Assembly: GCF_022179725.1 (NCBI RefSeq)
Contig: NZ_BPRC01000008.1
Location: forward strand, 168,670-232,669
Origin: Methylorubrum aminovorans
GTDB taxonomy: Bacteria > Pseudomonadota > Alphaproteobacteria > Rhizobiales > Beijerinckiaceae
Direction: 5' to 3'
Length of the DNA: 64,000 nucleotides
The translations under genes and the position numbers were made by a program. Within the stretch, counting starts at the first letter, position 1. Every line of letters starts with the position of its first letter. The notes below the pieces were generated by a model that was not told where the DNA came from, did no database searches, and saw only the letters and a list, made by a program, of their open reading frames with translations. Positions 36,146-45,402 of this stretch are shown one piece after another.

Positions 36146-37561
36146 TCAGGTCGCGCGGGCCTCCAACTGCTCGTCCAGCGCCGAGAGCGGCCGTTTGGGC
36201 TTGCGGCCGACATGATCACCCGGCACCGAGGGCTCGAACGGCTCCGGCCCTTTGCGCAGGAGCTTGGCGAGGTAGTAGCTGCCGAAGCCGAAGATGATCG
36301 CGTAGGCGATGATGAAGGCGATGAGGGAGGTCGTCACGGCCTGGGCGGTGAGCGGGGAATGGGCGTCCGCCGTCTTGAGCAGGCCGTAGACGATGTAGGG
36401 CTGCCGCCCGATCTCGGCGGTGAACCAGCCGAAGATCACCGCGCCGAAGCCCGAGGGCGTCATCAGCATGGCGCAGGTGAGGAAGGCGCGGTTGGTGAAC
36501 AGCGTCCCCTTGCGTCGCAGCCACAGGCTCCACAGGCTTAAAAGCAGCATCGCCATGCCGATCGCGACCATGATGCGGAAGGAATAGAAGACCGGCCAGA
36601 CCGGCGGGCGCTTGTCGGGTGTGACATCCTTCAGGCCCGGCACCACGCCGGAGAAGTCGTGGGTGAGGATGAAGGAGCCGAGCTTCGGGATACCGATCTC
36701 GAAGTCGTTGCGCTCGGCCTCCATGTTCGGGATCGCGAACAGCAGCAGCGGCATGTTGGCCTGCCGGTCCCAGTTCGCCTCGATCGCCGCGAGCTTGGTC
36801 GGCTGGTGCTTCAGCACCGCAAGACCATGCGAATCGCCGACGAAGATCTGGATCGGCGTGAAAATCACCGCGAACCACATCGCCATCGACAGCGAGACCC
36901 GGGCCCCCTGCACCTTCGCCGGCGGCTCCTTGCGGGCTCGCAGGATCATCCAGGCGGCCATGCCGGCCACCGCGAAGGCCGTCGTGAGGAAGCAGCCGAG
37001 CACCATGTGCGCATAGCGGATCGGGAAGCTCGGATTGAAGATCACCTGCCACCAGTCGGTGGCGACCGCCCGGCCGTTCTCGATGGTGAAGCCGGCCGGC
37101 GTCTGCATCCAGGAATTGGCGGATAGGATCCAGAAGGCGGAGATCAGCGTGCCGAGCGAGACCATGCAGGTCGACAGGAAGTGCAGCCGGTCGCCGACCC
37201 GGTCCCAACCGAACAGCATGATCCCGAGGAAACCCGCCTCCAGGAAGAAGGCGGTGATGACCTCGTACTGGATCAGGGGCCCCAGCACGTTGCCGGTGAA
37301 ATCGGAGTAGACGGACCAGTTCGTGCCGAGCTGATAGCTCATCACGATCCCTGAGACGACGCCGAGGCCGAAGGAGACCGCGAAGGCCTTCACCCAGAAG
37401 CGATAGAGCACCCGGTACATCGGGTTGCGCGTCCACAGCCACTGCGCCTCCAGCCGCACGAGGAAGGCGGCGAGGCCGATGGTGAAAGCCGGGAAGATGA
37501 TGTGGAAGGCCATCGTGAAGCCGAACTGGATGCGCGAGAGCATCAGGGCGTCGAGTTCCAT
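36146..37561 (-). CDS. cydA: cytochrome bd-type quinol oxidase subunit I
   Basis: 471 aa, full length for the short-Q-loop (CioA, cyanide-insensitive) class. Inner-membrane quinol oxidase subunit with nine or so helices. His20 (TMAFHIIFP) is the haem b595 ligand; RYAHMVLGCF (~186) and the GRQPYIVYGLLKT motif (~385) are also present. It reduces oxygen to water with electrons from quinol when paired with subunit II. No cydB follows: the next gene downstream is the convergent LuxR-type gene, and upstream lies a divergent chemoreceptor-like gene. Subunit II, if it exists, must be elsewhere. Confidence 0.93.
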   Translation of the reverse strand: MELDALMLSRIQFGFTMAFHIIFPAFTIGLAAFLVRLEAQWLWTRNPMYRVLYRFWVKAFAVSFGLGVVSGIVMSYQLGTNWSVYSDFTGNVLGPLIQYEVITAFFLEAGFLGIMLFGWDRVGDRLHFLSTCMVSLGTLISAFWILSANSWMQTPAGFTIENGRAVATDWWQVIFNPSFPIRYAHMVLGCFLTTAFAVAGMAAWMILRARKEPPAKVQGARVSLSMAMWFAVIFTPIQIFVGDSHGLAVLKHQPTKLAAIEANWDRQANMPLLLFAIPNMEAERNDFEIGIPKLGSFILTHDFSGVVPGLKDVTPDKRPPVWPVFYSFRIMVAIGMAMLLLSLWSLWLRRKGTLFTNRAFLTCAMLMTPSGFGAVIFGWFTAEIGRQPYIVYGLLKTADAHSPLTAQAVTTSLIAFIIAYAIIFGFGSYYLAKLLRKGPEPFEPSVPGDHVGRKPKRPLSALDEQLEARAT

Positions 37562-37881
37562 CGCTTCACCTTCCTGACCGTCGAGCGGCCGCGATCCGAA
37601 CGCAGCGGCGGGGATCGTGCGGCACGGCGAGCCGCGGCGATCTCTTGCTCAACCGGATTTCTGAACGGTGGTTCGCCGCCGCGGGCGATTGCGACGAGCT
37701 GCGGCGTCGCGGCGGGGTGGGCGACAGCCCCCTCGGCGGCGGCGCGGCCTCCGGGCCCACCCGACTTTCGGCTCTGAAATCTTCCCGAAGTTACGTCTTC
37801 GGCATCGGGAATGTTTCATTTTAGATCTATGTTAATCTCAAAAATGGGAAGAACGACCCACACGCAGACCGGGTCATCGCC
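37562..37881. other. divergent promoter region of cydA and the chemoreceptor-like gene
   Basis: 320 bases. GC-rich up to about 37790, then AT-rich (ATGTTTCATTTTAGATCTAT) just before the plus-strand gene. I looked for an FNR/FixK site (TTGAT-N4-ATCAA) for cydA and saw none. Confidence 0.4.
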
Positions 37882-38967
37882 ATGGCGGTACCAGCATCAG
37901 TTCCTTCCCCGCTTCCGGGGGCGATGACACAGCAACCGGTGAGCGCGCCGACCACGATCGCGGACATGACCCGCGAAGTCGGGCGAATTGCCGGGGATCG
38001 GGTCGGACGCATCCGACAGATCACGGCCCAAGCGAAGATGCTGGCTTTCAACGCCCTGATCGAGGCGGCCCGTGCCGGAGAGCACGGGCGCGGCTTTTCG
38101 GTGGTGGCGCAGGAGGTGCGTGGCATCGGCGCCGAGATCGAGGCGCTGGCGCAGGAACTTGAGACCGGACTGACGACGCGGATCGCCGAATTGCAGCAGG
38201 GCGTCGATGCGATGACCGCGAGGGCGCAAGGCGAACGTTTGATCGATCTCTCCCTCAACGCCATCGAGCTGATCGACCGAAACCTCTATGAGCGGACCTG
38301 CGACGTGCGCTGGTGGGCCACCGACGCGGCCGTGGTCGCCTGCGCCGCCCGGCCGAACGAGGACGGGGCGGCCGACCATGCGACGCAGCGGCTCGGGGTG
38401 ATCCTCTCGGCCTACACCGTCTACCTCGATCTCTGGCTGTGCAGCCGCGACGGGACCGTGCTCGCCAACGGCCGGCCCGCCCGCTACCCCGGCGTGCGCG
38501 GGCGCAGCGTCGCGGGAGAGACGTGGTTCCGGGACGCGATCCGGCTTGCGAGCGGCGACGACTACATTCCTGGCAACGTCCGCCGCGAGGCCCAGCTCGG
38601 CGGCGCGCAGGTCGCGACCTACGCCGCCGGGATCTACGGGACGGGCGGCGGACCGGCCTGTGGCGTTCTGGCCATCCACTTCGATTGGGAATCCCAGGCG
38701 AAGGCCATCGTCGAGGGCGTGCGGATCGCACGGGAGGATCGGGAGCGCACCCGCGTGCTCCTGGTGGACGCGCAACGCCGCATCCTGGCCGCCTCCGACG
38801 GCAAGGGCATCCTCACCGAAACGCTCGCCGCGGACCTGAACGGGCGGGAAAGCGGTCTCGTCCGCGATCCCCGGAGCGGCGCCGTGACGGCGTTCCATCG
38901 AACGCCGGGCTACGAGAGCTATCGCGGACTCGGCTGGTACGGCGCCATCGTCCAGAGCGAAGCCTGA
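37882..38967 (+). CDS. soluble chemoreceptor-like protein, signalling segment first
   Basis: 361 aa. Residues ~45-75 match the conserved hairpin tip of methyl-accepting proteins (AFNALIEAARAGEHGRGFSV, VAQEVRGIG), flanked by short helices only. The C-terminal ~230 aa look like a Cache/PAS-type sensor (SAYTVYLDLWLCSRDGTVLA; RSVAGETWFRDAIRLASGDD; LLVDAQRRILAASDGKGIL). This reverses the usual sensor-then-signal order, and I see no transmembrane helix or signal peptide. The signalling helices are too short for a normal trimeric receptor array. It could be a cytosolic adaptor or sensor touching CheA/CheW clusters. Confidence 0.78.
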   Translation: MAVPASVPSPLPGAMTQQPVSAPTTIADMTREVGRIAGDRVGRIRQITAQAKMLAFNALIEAARAGEHGRGFSVVAQEVRGIGAEIEALAQELETGLTTRIAELQQGVDAMTARAQGERLIDLSLNAIELIDRNLYERTCDVRWWATDAAVVACAARPNEDGAADHATQRLGVILSAYTVYLDLWLCSRDGTVLANGRPARYPGVRGRSVAGETWFRDAIRLASGDDYIPGNVRREAQLGGAQVATYAAGIYGTGGGPACGVLAIHFDWESQAKAIVEGVRIAREDRERTRVLLVDAQRRILAASDGKGILTETLAADLNGRESGLVRDPRSGAVTAFHRTPGYESYRGLGWYGAIVQSEA

Positions 38968-39137
38968 TCGGATTTCCATAGGGCATGGTCGGGTTCCGCG
39001 CGTCCGGCGACCGCATGCTGCCCCGTCGCATCGACCATGAAGCTTCGTCGTGATGGTGCCTGGCACTGCGGCGGACGTATTCCTTCACCGTCGTTACGAC
39101 GCGGAGAATGCAGCCCGAAGCGATCCCAGCGACCGGC

Positions 39138-40334
39138 TCACGCCGCCCGGCGACCGCCGGAGGTGCGCTTCGTGCCGGTCGGCTTCGCCTTGCGGCCCCC
39201 GGTCTGGCGCGGCGGCGCGATCTTCGCCGTGCCGTCGGGATCGGCCGCGGCGGCCTTCGTTGCCCGCTCCAACCGCCCTCTGAGCAGGCTCAGCACCGCC
39301 GCCTCCTCCGGGCGCAGGGCATCGAGGCCGCTCTTGAGCTCGCCCTCGACCGCCTCCTTCACCTGCAGCAGCATTCCGCCTTCGAGGTAGCAGTCGAGGA
39401 TCTGCGGGTGGATGTAGCACTTGCGGCAGATGGTCGGCGTGTTGCCGAGCCGCCCGGCCACCGACTCGATCGCCGCGCGAAGGTTCTTCTTGGCCTTGGC
39501 CGCGTTGTCGAATGCCTCAAACTCCCGCAGCGCCAGGGCGGCGAGCACGGTGCCGGCCCAGGTGCGGAAATCCTTTGCCGTGAAATCCTCGCCCGTGATC
39601 TCGCGCAAATACGCGTTCACGTCGGAAGAGGTGACGTCGCGCCGCTCTCCCTCGTCGTCGAGATACTGAAACAGCTCCTGGCCGGGCAGGTCCTGGCAGG
39701 CCTTGACGATCTTGGCGACGCGCCGGTCACGGACCGAGACCGACCATTCCTTGCCGCTCTTGCCCTTGAAGCGGAAACGCATCTCGGAACCGGCGATCTT
39801 CACGTGCGGATCGCGCAGGGTGGTGAGGCCGTAGCTCTTGTTGGAGCGGGCGTAATCGTCGTTGCCGACGCGGATCAGCGTGGTTTCCAGCAAGTGGACC
39901 ACGGTGGCGAGCACCTTTTCCCGCGGCAGGCCGCGCTTGCCCATATCGGCGTCGATCCGCGCCCGGATGCCCGGCAGCGCCTCGGCGAAGGCCATGATGC
40001 GGTGGAACTTCGAGGCCTCCCGCGCCTCGCGGAAGCGGGGATGGTAGCGGTACTGCTTGCGCCCCTTCTCGTCGCGCCCGGTCGCCTGGATGTGACCGTT
40101 GGGGTGCGGGCAGATCCACACATCCGTGTAGGCCGGCGGGATCGCGAGGCTTTTGAGCCGGGCGATTTCTTTCGGATCGCTCACCGCCGCGCCTTTCGGA
40201 TCGATGTAGCGGAAGCCCTTGCCGTTGCGCTTGCGCCGCAGGCCGGGCTTCGAATCGTCCACGTAGCGCAGGCCCGCATCCCGCGCGGCCTCGCGGGGAT
40301 CGACCACGCCGGCTCCGGCCTCCTCCGACAGCAT
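39138..40334 (-). CDS. type IB DNA topoisomerase (poxvirus-like)
   Basis: 398 aa from ATG 40334 (GGGAGGGCG upstream); a start at 40412 overlaps the next promoter and is unlikely. Relaxes supercoils by single-strand nicking. Bacterial TopIB N-terminal domain: GLRYVDDSKPGLRRKRNGKG, FRYIDPKGAAVSDPKEIARL, AIPPAYTDVWICPHPNGHIQ. The catalytic domain has RVGNDDYARSNKSYGLTTL, VKIAGSEMRFRFKGKSGKEW, RTWAGTVLAALAL and TICRKCYIHPQIL, with the nucleophile Tyr307. The tail is Lys/Arg-rich. Non-essential accessory topoisomerase in related bacteria. Confidence 0.93.
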   Translation of the reverse strand: MLSEEAGAGVVDPREAARDAGLRYVDDSKPGLRRKRNGKGFRYIDPKGAAVSDPKEIARLKSLAIPPAYTDVWICPHPNGHIQATGRDEKGRKQYRYHPRFREAREASKFHRIMAFAEALPGIRARIDADMGKRGLPREKVLATVVHLLETTLIRVGNDDYARSNKSYGLTTLRDPHVKIAGSEMRFRFKGKSGKEWSVSVRDRRVAKIVKACQDLPGQELFQYLDDEGERRDVTSSDVNAYLREITGEDFTAKDFRTWAGTVLAALALREFEAFDNAAKAKKNLRAAIESVAGRLGNTPTICRKCYIHPQILDCYLEGGMLLQVKEAVEGELKSGLDALRPEEAAVLSLLRGRLERATKAAAADPDGTAKIAPPRQTGGRKAKPTGTKRTSGGRRAA

Positions 40335-40417
40335 CACGCCCTCCCTGATCCGTGGGGCGACAACCGGGCGGAAGCCTGCGCTGTTCCGGAGCAGCCCCCG
40401 TGCTATGGCCACGCACG

Positions 40418-41569
40418 ATGACCGCCTCAGCCTCTCTCTACGCCGGCAAAAACCTCGTCTTCGTCGTCACGGAGGACTGGTTCTTCGCCTCGCACTTCCT
40501 GCCGATGGCCCGCGCCGCCCTGGAGATGGGGCTCAAGGTCGCGGTGGTGACGCGGGTCCGCGCGCACCGGGCCGTGATCGAGGCCGCCGGCATTCGTGTC
40601 GTGCCCCTGGAAGCGGAGCGCTCCAGCCTGAACCCGATGGAGGCGGGCTACGCGGCCGGCCAGCTCTCGGGCATCCTGAAGGCACTGAAGGCGGACATCG
40701 TCCACTGCGTGGCGCTGCGCGGCATCCTCGTCGGCGGCACGGCGGCGGCGATGGCGGGCATTCCGCGCCGGGTCTTCGCGCTGACCGGCCTCGGCCTGCT
40801 CGGCGCTCGCGCGGACGCGACCGGGCGCCTGTCGCGCCTCGCCCTGAAGGGCCTGTTCCGGGGGCCGCTGGCGAGCCGGCAGACCCGCTTCCTGTTCGAG
40901 AACCCGGACGATGCCCGCGCACTCGGCCTCGACCCGTCCGACACCGCCGTGACCCTGGTCGGCGGCGCAGGCGTCGATCCCGATGCCTTCGCCCCGCGGC
41001 CCCTGCCGCCGCCTTCCCCGCTCAAGGTCGCCATCGTCGCGCGGATGCTGTGGTCGAAGGGCATCGACGTCGCCGTCGAGGCGGTGCGGCAGGCGCGCGC
41101 CGGAGGCGTGGCGGTGGAACTCTCGCTCTACGGCGCGCCCGACCCGTCGAACCGCCGGGCGATCCCCGAGGCGACCCTGCGGGAGTGGTCGCACGACGGC
41201 ATCGCATGGCACGGCCCGACGGCGGACGTCGCCGGCGTGTTCGCCGCTCACCATGTCGGCGCCCTCCCCTCCCGCGGCGGCGAGGGTCTTCCGCGCACTC
41301 TGCTGGAGGCGGCGGCTTGCGGTCGGGCGATCCTCACCAGCGACGTCCCGGGCTGCCGCGACCTCGTCCGCGACGGCGTCGAGGGCCTGCTCGTGCCGCC
41401 GGGCAATGCCGCCGCCCTCGCCGCCGCCCTGTCCCGGCTCGCGGCCGATCCGGCCCACGTCGCGCGGATGGGTGTGGCGGCGCGGGCGCGCATCCTCGAG
41501 GGCGGCTATACGGAAGCCGCCGTCGCCGCGACCGTTGCCGGGCTCTACGCCGAGCTTCTCGCCCCGTGA
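40418..41569 (+). CDS. family 4 glycosyltransferase
   Basis: 383 aa. GT-B fold with two Rossmann domains. N-terminal part FFASHFLPMARAALEMGLKV and IVHCVALRGILVGGTAAAMA; C-terminal GT1/GT4 domain KVAIVARMLWSKGIDVAVEA, then HVGALPSRGGEGLPRTLLEA and ACGRAILTSDVPGCRDLV, with the E-x7-E motif that contacts the nucleotide-sugar. Likely acts on a lipid- or polysaccharide precursor in the cytosol. Its stop codon overlaps the start of the methyltransferase. Confidence 0.9.
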   Translation: MTASASLYAGKNLVFVVTEDWFFASHFLPMARAALEMGLKVAVVTRVRAHRAVIEAAGIRVVPLEAERSSLNPMEAGYAAGQLSGILKALKADIVHCVALRGILVGGTAAAMAGIPRRVFALTGLGLLGARADATGRLSRLALKGLFRGPLASRQTRFLFENPDDARALGLDPSDTAVTLVGGAGVDPDAFAPRPLPPPSPLKVAIVARMLWSKGIDVAVEAVRQARAGGVAVELSLYGAPDPSNRRAIPEATLREWSHDGIAWHGPTADVAGVFAAHHVGALPSRGGEGLPRTLLEAAACGRAILTSDVPGCRDLVRDGVEGLLVPPGNAAALAAALSRLAADPAHVARMGVAARARILEGGYTEAAVAATVAGLYAELLAP

Positions 41570-42216
41570 CGCCGGTTCGTGACCCCGTCCGCTTCATCCG
41601 CGAGCACACGGCCCTGCGCACCGTTCCGCACGCCCCCGAGATCGTCCTGCACGTCGCCGACGAGGCGACCGCGCTGTGGCAGAAGACGGAGGAGGAGCTT
41701 GAGGCGATCGGCCTGCCGCCGCCGTTCTGGGCCTTCGCCTGGGCCGGGGGACAGGCGCTCGCCCGCTACATCCTCGACAATCCTGGGACGGTGGCCGGGC
41801 GGCGGGTGGTCGATTTCGCCTCGGGCTCGGGGCTCGTCGCCATCGCCGCGGCAATGGCCGGGGCGGCCCACGTTATCGCGAGCGACCTCGATCCCTTCGC
41901 GCTGCACGCGATCCCGCTCAACGCCGCGGCCAACGGTGTGGCGGACCGCATCACCGCGGAAGGCCGCGACCTGATCGGCACCGATGCGCCATGCGTGCTC
42001 GCCGCCGACATCTTCTACGAGCGCGACCTCGCCGCCGCGGTCGGCGGCTGGCTCGGCGACCTGCACCGGCGCGGGCGCACGGTCCTGATCGGCGATCCCG
42101 GCCGCTCCTACCTGCCCCGCGAGCGGCTCGTCCCGGTCGCGACCTACGAGGTGCCCGTCACGCGGGCGCTGGAGGATGCCGAGATCAAGCGCTCCTCGGT
42201 CTGGCGCTTCGCCTGA
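41566..42216 (+). CDS. class I methyltransferase, ETF-beta lysine methyltransferase-like
   Basis: 216 aa from GTG 41566; GTGA overlaps the glycosyltransferase stop, so it is translationally coupled. SAM-binding motif VVDFASGSGLVAIAAAMAGA (~78-97) and ASDLDPFA; post-motif LAADIFYERDLA. The N-terminal HAPEIVLHVADEATALWQKT followed by GLPPPFWAFAWAGGQALARY matches bacterial METTL20-type proteins that methylate electron-transfer flavoprotein beta; older annotation calls them nicotinamide N-methylase-like. Substrate by homology only. Confidence 0.85.
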   Translation: MTPVRDPVRFIREHTALRTVPHAPEIVLHVADEATALWQKTEEELEAIGLPPPFWAFAWAGGQALARYILDNPGTVAGRRVVDFASGSGLVAIAAAMAGAAHVIASDLDPFALHAIPLNAAANGVADRITAEGRDLIGTDAPCVLAADIFYERDLAAAVGGWLGDLHRRGRTVLIGDPGRSYLPRERLVPVATYEVPVTRALEDAEIKRSSVWRFA

Positions 42217-42301
42217 ACCGGCGCCGCGGCCGGCCTTGCCGCCTTGGCCCGGATCGCGCATCCGGCGGGAAGCTCCATCCTCCCCGCCCGGTGTGAAAAG
42301 A

Positions 42302-43551
42302 ATGCTCGACAGGTTGCTTCACGCCGGCGCGAGCCTCGCCCTGCTGCTCGCCGTGGCATGGCTGTTCTCGGTGAACCGACGGGCGATCCGGCCGCGGGTG
42401 GTGCTGGCCGCCCTGGCGCTTCAGGTCGGGATCGGCGCGCTGATGCTGTTCGTGCCCCTCGGGCAGCGGGCGCTCGGCGCGGTGGCGGATGTCGTCACCA
42501 CCGTGCTCTCCTTCGGCGACAGGGGCACCGCCTTCCTGTTCGGCGGCCTCGTCGAGCCGCGGATGTTCGAGCTGTTCGGCGGCTCCGGCTTCATCCTCGC
42601 CCTGCGGGTTCTGCCGCAGATCCTCTACGTCTCGGCCCTGATCGGCGTGCTCTATCATCTGGGCGTGATGCAGGCGCTGGCGCGCGTCCTCGGCGCGGGC
42701 TTGCGCAAGGTGCTCGGCACCTCGCCGATCGAATCGTTCTCGGCGGTCATCACCATCTTCATCGGGCAGAGCGAGATCGCCGTGGCCCTGCGCCCCTTCC
42801 TCGCGGCGCTCACCGCGGCCGAGCTGTTCGCCGTGATGACGAGCGGGGCCGCCTCCACCGCCGGCTCGATCCTCGCCGGTTACGCCGCGCTCGGCGTGCC
42901 GATGCCGTATCTGCTGGCCGCGTCCTTCATGGCGATTCCCGGCGGGCTGCTCTACGCCAAGATCCTCGTGCCCTCGACCGAGCCGACGCGCATCCTCACC
43001 ACGCGGGTGGAGTTCGGCGAGGCGCGCGCGGCCAACCTGATCGAGGCCGCCGCCGACGGCACGCAGAAGGGCCTGGGCGTCGCCGTCGCCGTCGGCGCGA
43101 TGCTGATCGCCTTCGTCGGGCTGATCGCGCTGGTGAATGCCGCCATCGGCTGGACCGGCGGCGTGTTCGGCTTCACCGGCCTCTCGATCGAGGGCATCCT
43201 CGGCGTCGCGCTGGCGCCGCTCGCCTGGCTGCTCGGCGTGCCGTGGGAGCAGGCGACGCTCGTGGGCGGCGCCATCGGCCAGAAGATCGCCTTCAACGAA
43301 TTCCTGGCCTATGCCGGCCTGTCTCCGACCTTGAAGGCGGGCACCCTCGATCCGCGCACGGGCGCGATCCTGTGCTTCGCGCTGTGCGGCTTCGCCAACC
43401 TCACTCGGTGGCGATCCAGCTCGCGAGCTTCACCAGCCTCGCCCCCGAGCGCCGGCCCGAGATCGCCCGGTTCGGCCTGCGGGCGATCCTGGCCGGCACC
43501 CTGTCGAACCTCACCAGCGCGGCCATCGCAGGCCTGTTCATCACCGGATGA
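42302..43551 (+). pseudogene. nupC: NupC-family nucleoside permease, frameshifted
   Basis: About 417 aa if repaired. Concentrative nucleoside transporter: [70 protein letters not shown] and [15 protein letters not shown] are family segments. The reading frame breaks near 43404: after GFANLT it needs one extra base (CACTCGG instead of CACCTCGG) to continue as [18 protein letters not shown] and so on to ITG at 43551. As written, the first frame runs on with an unrelated Ser/Pro/Arg-rich tail to 43807. All else is intact, so this is either a recent inactivating deletion or a sequencing error. The last helix would be lost. Confidence 0.85.
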
Positions 43552-43596
43552 GGGGCCGCACGCGAACCTTTCGGTCCCTTTCGTCATTCTGAGAGG

Positions 43597-43965
43597 ATGG
43601 AGAACGCGCCCCTCATGGAACAGGCCCGAGCCACGCAGACCGAACGGTCGCCCCAGCCGCAAGCCCCGGCGCCGGTCACGGCGCGCGACTGGGACGAGCG
43701 GGTCGACCGCGCCACCGCGAAGCTTCCGGAGCGGGCGCAGCGCATGGTCCGGTGGCTGCGCGAGCCGGCCCGCTTTCCCGTGCGTCTCGTGGCCGCGATC
43801 CTGCTGATGCTCGGCGGCATCTTCTCGATCCTGCCGGTGCTGGGCCTGTGGATGCTGCCGCTCGGCCTCGCGCTGCTCGCTCAGGATGTCCCCGGCCTCA
43901 AAGTGCCGATGGAGAAGTCCGCCCGCTGGATCGAGCGGCAATGGCGGCGCTGGCGCGGGCGGTAA
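43597..43965 (+). CDS. small membrane protein of unknown function
   Basis: 122 aa from ATG 43597; ATG 43615 has a better spaced GGAG. Charged N-terminus, then one or two hydrophobic helices (PVRLVAAILLMLGGIFSILP, VLGLWMLPLGLALLAQDVPG), then a basic, Trp-rich end (WIERQWRRWRGR). This 'LGGIFSILPVLGLWMLP' pattern is common in Hyphomicrobiales inner-membrane proteins of unknown role. It lies just after nupC. Confidence 0.72.
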   Translation: MENAPLMEQARATQTERSPQPQAPAPVTARDWDERVDRATAKLPERAQRMVRWLREPARFPVRLVAAILLMLGGIFSILPVLGLWMLPLGLALLAQDVPGLKVPMEKSARWIERQWRRWRGR

Positions 43966-44082
43966 TCCCGGCTCGGCGCCCGGGGCGCTTCGGCGTTCTG
44001 CCGCGCTTGACAGGATATTCGCGGCAGACGACCCATCGCGAATGAGCCTCACCCGAGAAAGGCTCTTCGGAGACAACCTGTG

Positions 44083-45063
44083 ATGCCGTTGCGTCTGTTC
44101 TCCCGCGGGCTTGCGGCCGCCCTCCTCGCGGCGGCTTTGCTGGCGGGGGCCGTGTCCCTCCCCTCCTCGGCGCGCGCCGAGGATGCGGTTTTCCCGCCGA
44201 GCTCCCGCTTCGGCTTCAAGCCTCCCTCGAGCATGGTGCTCTCAAAGCGCTTCACCGGCTTCGAGCGGACCGGCGGCGGCGCGATGCTCTCGGTCGTCGA
44301 ACTGCCGGCCGGCGCCTATCCGGAACTCAAGCAGAGCTTCACCGACGAGAACCTGAAGACGCAGGGCCTCGTCGTCCAAAGCCGCGAGCCGGTGACGCTC
44401 GATGGCGGGGCCGAGGGCGTTCTGTTCACCGGCGAGCCGACGCCGGCCGACGGGAAGGGCATGCCGGCGGCCCGCAAGTGGCTCCTGATCGTCGGCGCCA
44501 AGGAAGTGACCGGCATTATCATCGCCCAGGCCGCCGTCGAGGCCGAAACCGACGAGACCATGCGCGGCATGCTCACGGGCGTGCGCATCCGCGGGGCGCT
44601 GAGCCTCGACGATCAGGTCGCTGCCCTGCCCTTCCGCATCGATGAATTCGCGGGCTTCCGCCCGGTCCGGGCGCTGGCGGGCAATTCCGTGCTGCTGACC
44701 CTTGGCCCGCGCGATCAGGTCTCGAACCTGGAACAGCCGATTCTGGTGATCGCCCAGGCGGTGCAGCAGGCCACGCCCCAGGAGCAGCGCGACGGCTTCG
44801 CCCGCGCCTCGCTCTACGCGAACCAGACGATGAAGGACTTCGTGGTCGAGCGCTCGCAGAGCTACCGGCAGAACGGCGTCGACTGGCACGAGATCGTGGC
44901 CCGTGCCACCGACATCCCCTCGGGCCAGCCGGTGGTGGTCTCGCAGACTATCCGCTTCAACCCGGACGGCTATATCCGCGCCGTCGGCGTCACCCGCGCC
45001 GATCAGCGGGAGCAGATGCTGCCGCTGTTCCGCCAGGTAGTGGACAGCCTGCAACTGCGCTGA
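44083..45063 (+). CDS. exported hypothetical protein
   Basis: 326 aa from ATG 44083; the GTG at 44080 is the alternative. GGAG lies 8-10 bases upstream. Signal peptide MPLRLFSRGLAAALLAAALL..., cleavage after ARA (residue ~33). The periplasmic part has an internal duplication feel: two ~140-aa segments (about 40-170 and 180-325), each beta-rich with a helix at the end (PELKQSFTDENLKTQG; EQRDGFARASLYANQTMKDF). Gene end WHEIVARATD...VVDSLQLR. Resembles periplasmic proteins annotated only as hypothetical in this group. Confidence 0.78.
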   Translation: MPLRLFSRGLAAALLAAALLAGAVSLPSSARAEDAVFPPSSRFGFKPPSSMVLSKRFTGFERTGGGAMLSVVELPAGAYPELKQSFTDENLKTQGLVVQSREPVTLDGGAEGVLFTGEPTPADGKGMPAARKWLLIVGAKEVTGIIIAQAAVEAETDETMRGMLTGVRIRGALSLDDQVAALPFRIDEFAGFRPVRALAGNSVLLTLGPRDQVSNLEQPILVIAQAVQQATPQEQRDGFARASLYANQTMKDFVVERSQSYRQNGVDWHEIVARATDIPSGQPVVVSQTIRFNPDGYIRAVGVTRADQREQMLPLFRQVVDSLQLR

Positions 45064-45064
45064 A

Positions 45065-45098
45065 GCTCTCCCCTCCCCGTGAGAGGGAGGAGAGGAGC
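45065..45098. terminator. pyrimidine/purine-arm hairpin between convergent genes
   Basis: GCTCTCCCCTCCCC faces GAGGGAGGAGAGGAGC with a two-base bulge. Same style as the elements at 14331 and 57805. Confidence 0.5.
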
Positions 45099-45102
45099 GG
45101 TC

Positions 45103-45402
45103 TCACTCGCAGACGCGCACGCGCCGGATATAGATGTCGCCGTAGGGGTCGATGGTCTCGCGGCGCTCGAAGTGGCAGATCGGACCCTCGACATAGACCG
45201 GCGGCGGGGGCGCCCGGTAGACCGGCTTGCCCGGATAATAGGGATCGTTGGCCGCTGCGATGGCGCCGCCAACGGCGAGGCCGCCGAGCAGGCCGAGTGC
45301 CGCCGCCCCGCCCGGTCCGATGCCGTCCCGTGCCTGGGCGGCGGGCGCGGCGCCGAGCGCCAGGGCGCCGGCCAGCACACCGCCGAGAAGGATGTTCCTC
45401 AT
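45103..45402 (-). CDS. small exported hypothetical protein
   Basis: 99 aa. Signal peptide MRNILLGGVLAGALALGAAP..., cleavage after AQA. A Gly/Ala-rich hydrophobic stretch follows (GGAAALGLLGGLAVGGAIAA), then Tyr/Pro-rich NDPYYPGKPVYRAPPPPVYV and two cysteines (ICHFERR...RVRVCE). Glycine-zipper-like stretch suggests surface or periplasmic placement. GGAG upstream of ATG 45402. Family not recognised. Confidence 0.72.
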   Translation of the reverse strand: MRNILLGGVLAGALALGAAPAAQARDGIGPGGAAALGLLGGLAVGGAIAAANDPYYPGKPVYRAPPPPVYVEGPICHFERRETIDPYGDIYIRRVRVCE

